Source: Faucicola sp041855445
Lineage (GTDB): Bacteria > Pseudomonadota > Gammaproteobacteria > Pseudomonadales > Moraxellaceae
Direction: 5' to 3'
DNA length: 64,000 nucleotides
NCBI GenBank assembly: GCA_041855445.1
Contig: JBHAEG010000007.1
Span: 1-64,000, forward strand
Shown: positions 41,607 through 49,527 of the stretch, piece after piece
Position numbering within the stretch: the stretch's first letter is position 1
How the letters are laid out: each line of letters opens with the position of its first letter
Translations under genes and position numbers: made by a program
Notes under the pieces: model-generated
What the model was told of the DNA's origin: nothing
What the model saw: the letters and a program-made list of their open reading frames with translations, nothing else
Database searches by the model: none

Positions 41607-41810
41607 ATGAATTGGCTGTTATTGAGTGTTATTTTTACCATTGCATCTGGTACAACGATTGGTATTTTAATGACAATTGCGTTAGTAATTGGTTATGATG
41701 AAATCCCTCACATTATCACTGTTGCTATTGTTGGTCTTATCTTATCATTACCAATTTCTTGGATTGTTACCAAAAAAATGCAAACGTTAGGTATTGCAAA
41801 ATCAGAATAA
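41607..41810 (+). CDS. Small two-helix inner-membrane protein of unknown function
   Basis: The 67-residue protein consists of two membrane helices (about 4-28 and 34-54) separated by the short loop GYDEIPH, with a Lys-rich end. AAGAGGATT precedes the ATG and a TATAAT box lies near 41557, so it looks like a genuine small gene. Similar short proteins with the GT...ALxxGYD...P layout occur widely in Proteobacteria and are sometimes mislabelled CTP synthetase. I would not give it a function. It is alone, between divergent proB and convergent L,D-transpeptidase. Confidence 0.7.
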   Translation: MNWLLLSVIFTIASGTTIGILMTIALVIGYDEIPHIITVAIVGLILSLPISWIVTKKMQTLGIAKSE

Positions 41811-41824
41811 TAAAAATATAAAAA

Positions 41825-41859
41825 ATGCTTATTTAGTAAAACTAAATCTAAATAAGCAT
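41825..41859. terminator. Bidirectional terminator between the small membrane protein and the L,D-transpeptidase
   Basis: A 12-bp perfect stem (41825-41836 with 41848-41859) with an 11-nt loop has T-rich runs on both sides (CTTTT rightward, TTTTTATATTTTT leftward). Confidence 0.8.
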
Positions 41860-41875
41860 CTTTTGCTAAAATGCT

Positions 41876-42988
41876 TTATTGAAATTCGACCACTGTACCT
41901 ACATCAACATTGGCAAATACTTCTAAAACGTCCCAATTCGTTAGACGAACACAGCCATGTGATGCTTGTCGGCTAATGCCTTCTGGAATTGGTGAACCAT
42001 GAATACCATATGATGGTTTTGATAAACCTAACCATGCCACACCAACAGGGCTATTAGGACCTGGGGGCAACATAAACACTTGTTTACCTTTTTCTCCTCC
42101 TTCAACAGTTGCTTTATACCAAGGATTTTTTACCCGATTAACAATTTTATGTGTACCCGTTGGCGATGGTGTACTAGAACTACCGACAGTTGTTGGGTAT
42201 GTGGCAATTAGTTTTTTACCGTTGTACACATACAAAATTCTATCTGCTTTATTCGCAACGATACGCGTAATTTTTTCCTCTAATGGTTTACCTGTATTAA
42301 ATACAGTGATGGTTTCCCCTGCTTTAAACTTTTTATTAGCATTGAGTTTCTTTAGATAATTAACGTCCATATGAAAACGTTCTGCTAACATTTCATAAAT
42401 ATCTTGATAATACAAACCTTTTAACTTTGATTTTTCTGCGCTGCTACTTGGCGTTGATATGTATGGACCTTTCACATCTGCACTAGTAATCGTGTAATTA
42501 ATTAACACGGGCTGGTCGCTTGGAATATTTTTATTCAGTAACTCCCAAACTTTATCACTCATTTTGCCATCTTGAGGCAAATTGTGCATAGCTTGAAAGT
42601 TTGTTAAAGCTTTTCTGCTATTCATACCCCAACCACCATCAATCGGACCTGGTGAAGCATGGTTCCAATCAAGTAATGCTTGCAATTTTAAAGTTGTTGC
42701 ATTATTAACTTTGGTTGTAGAACTCCATTTTGCCTCATTGACCTGTTTGGCATAGTCAGACAGTTTATAAGTATTCTTTTTTGGCGTAGCTGGAGCTTTA
42801 GGAACAGAAGCTTCACCAACTGTGGTTGGGTCTAATTCTGTTTTAACACTCGCTGTTGCCGTTTCGGTCACAACGACATCGCCCTCACTATAGTCACTCT
42901 CAATGCTTGCGTCATTTGGATTGGGATTTGCATAACTGCTTGTTATTAAAAGCATGGCAATACTAGAAGTCAAGATTTTTTTTAACAT
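41876..42988 (-). CDS. L,D-transpeptidase with peptidoglycan-binding and LysM domains
   Basis: The 370-residue exported protein has a signal peptide (cut near SSYA, residue 20), an acidic Thr/Val-rich linker, and a peptidoglycan-binding domain (about 95-150, DGGWGMNSRKALTNFQ). A LysM-like unit (about 192-233, YEMLAERFHMDVNYLKKLN) precedes a C-terminal YkuD domain (about 240-370). The catalytic motif is ASHGCVRL (Ser343, Cys346) with the upstream His in GIHGSPIPEG. It cross-links or anchors peptidoglycan in the periplasm. TAGGATAG precedes the ATG. Confidence 0.93.
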   Translation of the reverse strand: MLKKILTSSIAMLLITSSYANPNPNDASIESDYSEGDVVVTETATASVKTELDPTTVGEASVPKAPATPKKNTYKLSDYAKQVNEAKWSSTTKVNNATTLKLQALLDWNHASPGPIDGGWGMNSRKALTNFQAMHNLPQDGKMSDKVWELLNKNIPSDQPVLINYTITSADVKGPYISTPSSSAEKSKLKGLYYQDIYEMLAERFHMDVNYLKKLNANKKFKAGETITVFNTGKPLEEKITRIVANKADRILYVYNGKKLIATYPTTVGSSSTPSPTGTHKIVNRVKNPWYKATVEGGEKGKQVFMLPPGPNSPVGVAWLGLSKPSYGIHGSPIPEGISRQASHGCVRLTNWDVLEVFANVDVGTVVEFQ

Positions 42989-43163
42989 TCGCTATCCTAT
43001 TAATTGAATATGGTTCAAAGTTTGATGGGATTTCGCCGTAAATAGCTATCATCATAAAAGCAGAACCCATAATTAACAAGTGAAAAATGTTAAGATATGC
43101 AACTTATTTTTTAACATGTGTTATAATTCGCCAGATTTATTTTAAAAGTTAAAGGTTAAATTT

Positions 43164-44246
43164 ATGTCGCAACTTTCTGTTTCTATAGATGAAAACGATT
43201 ATCTACCTCAAGAAGATGAAAGTTTACAGCAAATGAACATTGAATTTGAGCAAGCTCACCAAGAGTTAAAAACCATTCGTGATTTTATTCGCTTTTCTGT
43301 CAGTAAACTGCGTGAATATGATGTTGTTGTGGCTCAAGGTACCAATGATGTGTTTGCTGAGGCGGCGGCGATTGTACTACAAAGTTTATCTTTAGACTGG
43401 TCTGCTGATGAACAGATTTTAGATTGTCGTTTGACCAGTCATGAAAAAACCGAAGTGCTAACATTATTACAAAGCCGAATAGTACAACGTAAACCATTGA
43501 GTTATTTAATTAATTTAGCATATTTTTGCGATTTGCCATTTTATGTTGATGAACGAGTTTTAATCCCACGTTCACCAATTGCCGAACTTATTCGCCAACA
43601 ATTTTACCCATATTTTGATAATAATGATTTGGTAGAAATGTTGAGTGGTAAAGAAGGCGACCGTAAGTTTTTTAACCATGGTTTACCTGAAAAACAGCTA
43701 GCCCAACCTGAACGCATTTTAGATTTATGCACAGGTTCAGGCTGTATTGCTATTGCACTTGGCACACGCTTTCCAGATGCTCATATTGATGCTAGTGATA
43801 TTGATAAAAATGCCTTAGAAGTCGCTTCTGTCAATGTTGAACATCACGATTTAGGACATCAAATAAATTTAATTGAGTCAAATTTATTTGAAAAAATCCC
43901 TGCAGAAAATCAATATGATTTAATTGTCACAAATCCACCATATGTAGATGCAGCCACAATGGCAGAATTGCCACCTGAATTTTTACATGAACCTGACCAT
44001 GCTTTAGCAGCTGGGCAAGATGGTTTAGATTTAGTACATTATATTTTATATCATGCACCAGAATATCTCACTCGTGATGGCTTATTAGTGTGTGAAGTAG
44101 GTGATAGCGAATGGGCATTGCGTCAAGCCTATCCTGATATTCAGTTTGACTGGTTAGATTTTGCCCATGGTGGGTCAGGTGTGTTTGCAATGGATTTTGA
44201 TGAATTAATGGAAAATCGAGAATATTTTGCCCAATACATTCATTAA
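43164..44246 (+). CDS. prmB: Ribosomal protein L3 N5-glutamine methyltransferase PrmB
   Basis: PrmB methylates a glutamine of ribosomal protein L3. The 360-residue protein carries an N-terminal helical domain, PLSYLINLAYFCDLPFYVDERVLIPRSPIAELI near 110-140, the SAM motif LDLCTGSGCIAIAL near 190, and the catalytic TNPPYVDAATM near 253. The first roughly 35 residues are an acidic extension beyond the E. coli protein. AAAGGTTAAA precedes the ATG. The downstream aroC is the usual partner of prmB, which supports PrmB over PrmC. Confidence 0.94.
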   Translation: MSQLSVSIDENDYLPQEDESLQQMNIEFEQAHQELKTIRDFIRFSVSKLREYDVVVAQGTNDVFAEAAAIVLQSLSLDWSADEQILDCRLTSHEKTEVLTLLQSRIVQRKPLSYLINLAYFCDLPFYVDERVLIPRSPIAELIRQQFYPYFDNNDLVEMLSGKEGDRKFFNHGLPEKQLAQPERILDLCTGSGCIAIALGTRFPDAHIDASDIDKNALEVASVNVEHHDLGHQINLIESNLFEKIPAENQYDLIVTNPPYVDAATMAELPPEFLHEPDHALAAGQDGLDLVHYILYHAPEYLTRDGLLVCEVGDSEWALRQAYPDIQFDWLDFAHGGSGVFAMDFDELMENREYFAQYIH

Positions 44247-44381
44247 GAAACTTTAAAAAACTAATCAATTCTGAAAGATATTATTAACATATTTTTCAAA
44301 AATATCTCGATAGCAAATCAAACATGGCAACAAGCCAGTGATGATTTATTAAATGGTATAAAACTAAAATAAAGGCAAATT

Positions 44382-45485
44382 ATGTCAGGCAATACAATAG
44401 GAAAACTTTTTACGGTCACAACCTGTGGTGAGTCGCATGGGGCAGGACTGATGGCAATTGTGGACGGTGTTCCACCAAATTTGCCTTTAACTGAAGCTGA
44501 TTTACAAATCGACCTTGACCGCCGAAAACCTGGTACGTCAAAGTTTGCCACTCAACGCCGTGAAGATGACATTGTAGAAATTATTTCAGGCGTATTTGAA
44601 GGCAAAACCACAGGTACCCCCATTGGCTTATTGATTAGAAATACTAATCAAAAATCTAAAGATTATAGCGATATTAAAGATACTTTTCGCCCCAATCATG
44701 CCGATTATACTTATAGTATGAAATATGGCTTTCGGGATTATCGAGGCGGTGGACGTGCTTCAGCCCGTGAAACAGCGGTACGAGTTGCCAGCGGGGCAAT
44801 TGCTAAAAAATTTTTAAAACAACGTTTAGGTATCGAAGTTCGTGGGTTTGTTACTCAAATTGGTAATGTTCTGACAAAACCTATAGATGAAAAAAATATT
44901 GATTGGGATTTTGTCAATAGTAATCCGTTTTTTTGTGCAGATGCTGAAGCTATTCCACAGTTTGAAACATTAATCGAGCAGTGTCGCCGAGAAGGTACAA
45001 GCTGTGGGGCAAAACTAACCGTTTTAGCAACGGGTGTGCCTGTTGGTCTTGGTGAGCCTGTGTTTGACCGTTTAGATGCAGATATTGCTCATGCAATGAT
45101 GGGCATTAATGCGGTTAAAGGTGTAGAAATTGGCGATGGTATGGCGGTAGCTGGTCAATTTGGGCATTTGGCTCGTGATGAAATGACACCAACAGGTTTT
45201 ATCGCCAATCATGCAGGTGGAATTTTAGGCGGAATTTCATCAGGACAAACCATTGCTGTACATATTGCCTTAAAACCAACATCAAGCATTACCACGGCTG
45301 GTAAAAGTATTGATATTCATGGCAATTCAGTCGAAATGCTAACCAAAGGACGACATGACCCTTGTGTCGGTGTACGAGCAACACCTATCGCCGAAGCGAT
45401 GTTAGCAATCGTATTGCTTGACCATTATTTGCGTCATCGTGGACAAAATGCGGACGTTGTGCCACCATTAAACCCGATTGAATAA
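44382..45485 (+). CDS. aroC: Chorismate synthase
   Basis: AroC forms chorismate from EPSP using reduced FMN, the last step of the shikimate pathway. The 367-residue protein shows GESHGAGLMAIVDGVP near residue 15, the RRKPGTSKF and RREDD stretches, RPNHADYTYSMKYG near 104, the FMN-binding RGGGRASARETA near 124, and HAGGILGGISSGQ near 285. AAAGGCAAAT precedes the ATG. The following gene begins shortly after the stop, suggesting a prmB-aroC-holD-like series. Confidence 0.97.
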   Translation: MSGNTIGKLFTVTTCGESHGAGLMAIVDGVPPNLPLTEADLQIDLDRRKPGTSKFATQRREDDIVEIISGVFEGKTTGTPIGLLIRNTNQKSKDYSDIKDTFRPNHADYTYSMKYGFRDYRGGGRASARETAVRVASGAIAKKFLKQRLGIEVRGFVTQIGNVLTKPIDEKNIDWDFVNSNPFFCADAEAIPQFETLIEQCRREGTSCGAKLTVLATGVPVGLGEPVFDRLDADIAHAMMGINAVKGVEIGDGMAVAGQFGHLARDEMTPTGFIANHAGGILGGISSGQTIAVHIALKPTSSITTAGKSIDIHGNSVEMLTKGRHDPCVGVRATPIAEAMLAIVLLDHYLRHRGQNADVVPPLNPIE

Positions 45486-45507
45486 CTGCGTCACTGTTAA
45501 TTCATAT

Positions 45508-46287
45508 ATGTCACCCAAGCAATCACTGTCACACTACCAAATCTGGCAACAAACCTTGTTAAATGAAATGGGTGTGACGGTTTGGACAAAGCAACAACAA
45601 CCCATTATCACGCTTGATAATTACCAACATATTTTAGAAAATTTAACAAGTAGTGATGGTAATACTTCTACCTTAACAAATCCGCCAAGTCATATCAACC
45701 ATCTCACAGAGAATATCAACTCAGATGCGTCCGCAACGCATGATGAACATGATGAAATTGTTGTTGATGCAACATCTGATATCATTGATATGACAACGCT
45801 CATTACCATTGACGAAGAAGCAAAACCAGCAAGCACCCCCGAAACAGAACCTGATACAGCTCTTTTACAAATCATACCACGCTTTAGTTTACAAGCAATT
45901 GTCATGAAGCAATGGATTTTATTAGCGGATACTGCTGTTTTGCAAGAAGATAATCAACAATTATTATTATGGCAACGACTTGCCCACGCCTGTCAAAGCA
46001 AACAACATTATTTTGGTTTTCCATTATGGGAAGAGACCAGCCAATTTAAATCATCAACCATATCTATCGAAACAATGAGTAGTGCAATCTTAGCAATGGC
46101 AAGCTTTGCAGGATTTTTTTGTACATTGTCTAATCAACAACCTAAACATCTAGGTGCAGTCACTAGCATGCCAGAAAGTTTTACTAATTTATCATTGCCA
46201 ACCCCTTTACAATACTTACCCCAACTCACAGAAATGCTAGATAATCCTGAAAAGAAACGTCAATTATGGCAGTTAATTAATGACTAA
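45508..46287 (+). CDS. Probable divergent DNA polymerase III psi subunit (HolD-like)
   Basis: This 259-residue protein is not immediately recognisable, but both ends follow HolD. Near the N-terminus, LLNEMGVTVW (about 17-26) parallels the psi pattern of a helix followed by MGI-x-W. The last residues, NPEKKRQLWQLIND, parallel the psi ending of Asn-Pro followed by Lys/Arg-Leu-Trp-Gln-x-Ile. The middle has alternating hydrophobic strands (LQAIVMKQWILLAD, AILAMASFAGFFCTL) compatible with the psi fold. An acidic, low-complexity insert (about 55-120) makes it twice the E. coli length. Psi links the clamp loader to SSB. The ATG at 45508 is preferred over a TTG inside aroC. Confidence 0.5.
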   Translation: MSPKQSLSHYQIWQQTLLNEMGVTVWTKQQQPIITLDNYQHILENLTSSDGNTSTLTNPPSHINHLTENINSDASATHDEHDEIVVDATSDIIDMTTLITIDEEAKPASTPETEPDTALLQIIPRFSLQAIVMKQWILLADTAVLQEDNQQLLLWQRLAHACQSKQHYFGFPLWEETSQFKSSTISIETMSSAILAMASFAGFFCTLSNQQPKHLGAVTSMPESFTNLSLPTPLQYLPQLTEMLDNPEKKRQLWQLIND

Positions 46288-46342
46288 AAAGCTACATTTA
46301 TGTTATAGTTAATTCTTTATCAACATCATTCAAGGTAAAATA

Positions 46343-47443
46343 ATGGCTACTTTTAACCATCGTACACATAATTTTTGTGCAGGCCCTGCCGTCATGCCAA
46401 CGGCTGTTTTAGAAAAAGCTCAACAAGAGTTACTAAATTGGCAAAATTCGGGAATGTCGGTGATGGAAATGAGTCATCGTAGTCCTGAATTTGTCGCTAT
46501 CGCTGAAAGTGCCGAACAAAATTTACGCAAATTATTAAATATTCCTAAAAATTATCATGTGCTTTTTTTACAAGGTGGGGCAAGTTTACAGTTTTCCGCT
46601 ATTCCATTAAATTTATTACATGGTACAGCAGATTATTTAGATACAGGTATTTGGTCAAAAAAAGCATTAGCTGAGGCTAAACGTTATGAAGCGTTAGGAT
46701 TTGGCAAGATTAATTTAGTAGCAAGTGCTAAAGAGAGTAATTATACCAGTGTACCTAATATTAATGAATGGCAACTCTCTGAAAATGCAAGCTTTTTTCA
46801 CTACTGCCCAAATGAAACCATCAACGGTGTAGCGATGTTTGATGTACCAGAGGTAAACGCCCCTATCGTTGCTGATATGTCATCATGTATTTTATCTGCA
46901 CCAATTGATGTTAGTAAATTTGGCTTAATTTATGCTGGTGCTCAAAAAAATATCGGACCTGCAGGATTAACATTGGTGATTGTACGTGAAGACTTATTAG
47001 GTAAAGCTCATGCTAGCTGTCCAGCTATTTTAAATTATCAAAATCAAGCAGATAATGGCTCGATGCTAAACACCCCTGCAACCTTTGCTTGGTATTTATC
47101 AGGTTTAGTATTTGAATGGCTACTAGAACAAGGCGGTGTTGAAAACATTTACCAACAAAATTTAGAAAAAGCAAAACGTTTATATGCCTGTATTGATAAT
47201 AGCGATTTTTATCAAAACCCCGTTGAAAAAGCTTACCGTTCAATCATGAATGTGCCATTTACTTTAGCTGATAGTAATTTAGATAAGCTATTTTTACAAA
47301 AAGCAGATAATCATGGTTTATTAAATCTTAAAGGTCATCGAAGTGTGGGTGGTATGCGAGCCAGTATTTATAACGCTATCAATTTACAAGCAATTGATGA
47401 TTTGGTTGCATTTATGCAAGAATTTGAACAAAAAAATAGTTAA
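46343..47443 (+). CDS. serC: Phosphoserine aminotransferase
   Basis: SerC makes phosphoserine from 3-phosphohydroxypyruvate and acts in pyridoxal phosphate synthesis. The 366-residue protein begins with HNFCAGPAVMP and shows SGMSVMEMSHRSPEF near 36, LFLQGGASLQF near 74, NETINGVAMFDVPE near 157, VADMSSCILS near 177, and the PLP-lysine in YAGAQKNIGPAGLT near 200. The C-terminal GHRSVGGMRASIYNA is also present. AAGGTAAAAT precedes the ATG. A terminator follows. Confidence 0.97.
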   Translation: MATFNHRTHNFCAGPAVMPTAVLEKAQQELLNWQNSGMSVMEMSHRSPEFVAIAESAEQNLRKLLNIPKNYHVLFLQGGASLQFSAIPLNLLHGTADYLDTGIWSKKALAEAKRYEALGFGKINLVASAKESNYTSVPNINEWQLSENASFFHYCPNETINGVAMFDVPEVNAPIVADMSSCILSAPIDVSKFGLIYAGAQKNIGPAGLTLVIVREDLLGKAHASCPAILNYQNQADNGSMLNTPATFAWYLSGLVFEWLLEQGGVENIYQQNLEKAKRLYACIDNSDFYQNPVEKAYRSIMNVPFTLADSNLDKLFLQKADNHGLLNLKGHRSVGGMRASIYNAINLQAIDDLVAFMQEFEQKNS

Positions 47444-47463
47444 ATTTTATTTCATATTTTATT

Positions 47464-47488
47464 AGGGCTTGATAATCATTCAAGCCTT
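47464..47488 (+). terminator. Terminator after serC
   Basis: A stem of about 9 bp (47464-47472 with 47480-47488, one G-T pair) with a 7-nt loop is followed by a T-rich stretch. Confidence 0.7.
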
Positions 47489-47554
47489 TTTATTTTGTAA
47501 AATTCAACTTTTGCGTTAAGATAAGATGATATAAAAATATCAAGGATTAATGTT

Positions 47555-49396
47555 ATGGCAGTAAATTTTTATAAACAATTATTGATATTTAGTGCATTGT
47601 TGTTACCAATATCTGCCCAGACCGCCCCTGTGACTGTCACTGCAATGGCACATAACAGTCAAGCCCAATTTGATAAACTTCCTCATCTGCCCTATGCTAA
47701 TCCCAAAGCCCCCAAAGGTGGCACATTAAGCCTGCCTGCGATGGGAACCTTTAACAGTTTAAACCCATGGATAGATGTCGGCACGCCTGTTACGGGTACA
47801 AATTATTTATATGACACGCTAATGACAGGTTCTCTTAGTGAGGCGTTTGTTATGTATCCACAGCTTGCCGAAAAAGTTACCTATGACCCTAACGATGCAA
47901 GCTGGATTATCTATCATATTAATCCTTATGCAAAATTTTGGGACGGTTCAGCAGTAACCGCAGAAGATGTTAAAGCCAGTATTCATGCTATTTTAACTAA
48001 AGGTACGATGAGTATGCGAAGTTATTTAGCTGATGTCAAAGATATACAGGTTATTAATAAACATACTGTTAAATTTATTTTTAAACATGGTGAAAATAAA
48101 GAAATCGGCTTAAGTGTCGGACAAATGCCAATTTGGTCAAAAAAATCCATTGATGAACAATTTGAAAAAGTAACCTTAACACCATTAATGGGTAGCGGTG
48201 CATATAAAGTCGGTAAAATTGATGCGGGACGTGGTATCAGCTATATTCGAGACCCTAATTATTGGGGATTTAACCCTCAAGCCAAAGTCATGGCGAATGT
48301 TGGACGATTTAATTTTGACCAAATTAAGTTTGTTTATTACCAAAATAATGAGGTAGCATTTGAGGGATTTAAGGCAGGACAATATCAATTTCGAGCAGAA
48401 AACAAAGCTAGAAACTGGGCTACTGCCTATAATTTCCCCGCAGTGCAGGCAGGCATGGTCGTCAAAGAAGAAATTGACAATCGCAATCCTGTTCCTATGC
48501 AAGGTATCGTGATGAATTTACGCCGTCCGTTATTTCAAAATATTTTGGTTCGGCAAGCTTTAACTTATGCTTATGATTTTGAATGGTTAAATAAAACCAT
48601 GTTTTACAATCAATATGCCCGTTTGCAAAGTTATTTTTATCATTCAGAACTTGAAGCGACAGGTTTGCCAAGCAATAAAGAATTAGCCATACTTAATCCA
48701 CTATTAAACCAGCTTGAGCCTATTCAACGACAAAGCGTTTTAACCCATTGGCAAGCCCCAAAATCTAACGGTGATGGTTTTAACCGAGATAATTTATTAA
48801 AAGCTCGAGAGCTGTTATTAAAAGCAGGATTTTCGTATAAAAATATGCAACTATATCAACCTGATGGCAAGCGAGCCAAATTAGAAATTTTAATCGCTGA
48901 TGGCAAATTGACAAGAATTTTATTGCCATATACAAGAAATTTACAACGGTTAGGATTTGAGGCAAATATTCGACAAGTTGATGCACCACAATATCTGGAG
49001 AGAACTCGCAAGTTTGACTATGATATGATTATCGATATTTTCGCCCAAAGTCAGTCACCTGGAGCAGAGCAAGCGTATATGTGGGGTTCAAATTCTGCAG
49101 ATGAGCAAGGCAATCAAAATTCAGCAGGCATTAAAAACCCAGCCATAGATAATGTGATTGATAAGTTAATCAAAGCCAAAAATCGAGAAGAGATTATTTT
49201 ATATAGTAAAGTTTTAGACAGGCTATTACGTTCTGGATTTTATATTGTACCGACTTATGGTAAACGCACAGACAATGTTGCTTATTGGAAACAGTATCAA
49301 CATGGCACGTTACCAACCAATGCCATTGGCATCGATTATTGGTGGATAGATAAACAAAAAGAAGCTGAAGTCATGAAATATTTAGGTAGAAAATAA
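47555..49396 (+). CDS. Periplasmic oligopeptide-type substrate-binding protein (YejA-like)
   Basis: The 613-residue protein has a signal peptide (cut near SAQTA, residue 24) and the SBP_bac_5 fold of peptide ABC importers. The YejA-type landmarks include PHLPYANPKAPKGGTL near 45, GTFNSLNPWIDVG near 67, YDTLMTGSLSEAF near 88, KFWDGSAVTAEDVKASI near 128, and RQALTYAYDFEWLN near 330. YejA binds peptides and, in E. coli, microcin C. No permease or ATPase gene accompanies it here, so its partners lie elsewhere. AAGGATTA precedes the ATG. Confidence 0.88.
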   Translation: MAVNFYKQLLIFSALLLPISAQTAPVTVTAMAHNSQAQFDKLPHLPYANPKAPKGGTLSLPAMGTFNSLNPWIDVGTPVTGTNYLYDTLMTGSLSEAFVMYPQLAEKVTYDPNDASWIIYHINPYAKFWDGSAVTAEDVKASIHAILTKGTMSMRSYLADVKDIQVINKHTVKFIFKHGENKEIGLSVGQMPIWSKKSIDEQFEKVTLTPLMGSGAYKVGKIDAGRGISYIRDPNYWGFNPQAKVMANVGRFNFDQIKFVYYQNNEVAFEGFKAGQYQFRAENKARNWATAYNFPAVQAGMVVKEEIDNRNPVPMQGIVMNLRRPLFQNILVRQALTYAYDFEWLNKTMFYNQYARLQSYFYHSELEATGLPSNKELAILNPLLNQLEPIQRQSVLTHWQAPKSNGDGFNRDNLLKARELLLKAGFSYKNMQLYQPDGKRAKLEILIADGKLTRILLPYTRNLQRLGFEANIRQVDAPQYLERTRKFDYDMIIDIFAQSQSPGAEQAYMWGSNSADEQGNQNSAGIKNPAIDNVIDKLIKAKNREEIILYSKVLDRLLRSGFYIVPTYGKRTDNVAYWKQYQHGTLPTNAIGIDYWWIDKQKEAEVMKYLGRK

Positions 49397-49470
49397 ATAT
49401 TGTATATATCAAGGTTTATAAGAATAACAAAATTTAAATAAACCTATTGATAAATAATGTTTTGCTTATT

Positions 49471-49509
49471 AAAAAAATCCTGCCAATGTATTCACTGACA
49501 GGATTTTTT
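49471..49509. terminator. Terminator between the binding protein and acnB
   Basis: An 11-12 bp stem (about 49471-49482 with 49499-49509), extendable through mismatches, has an A run on the left and a T run on the right. It can serve the convergent genes on both sides. Confidence 0.75.
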
Positions 49510-49527
49510 ATTTATCAAATATCAAAT

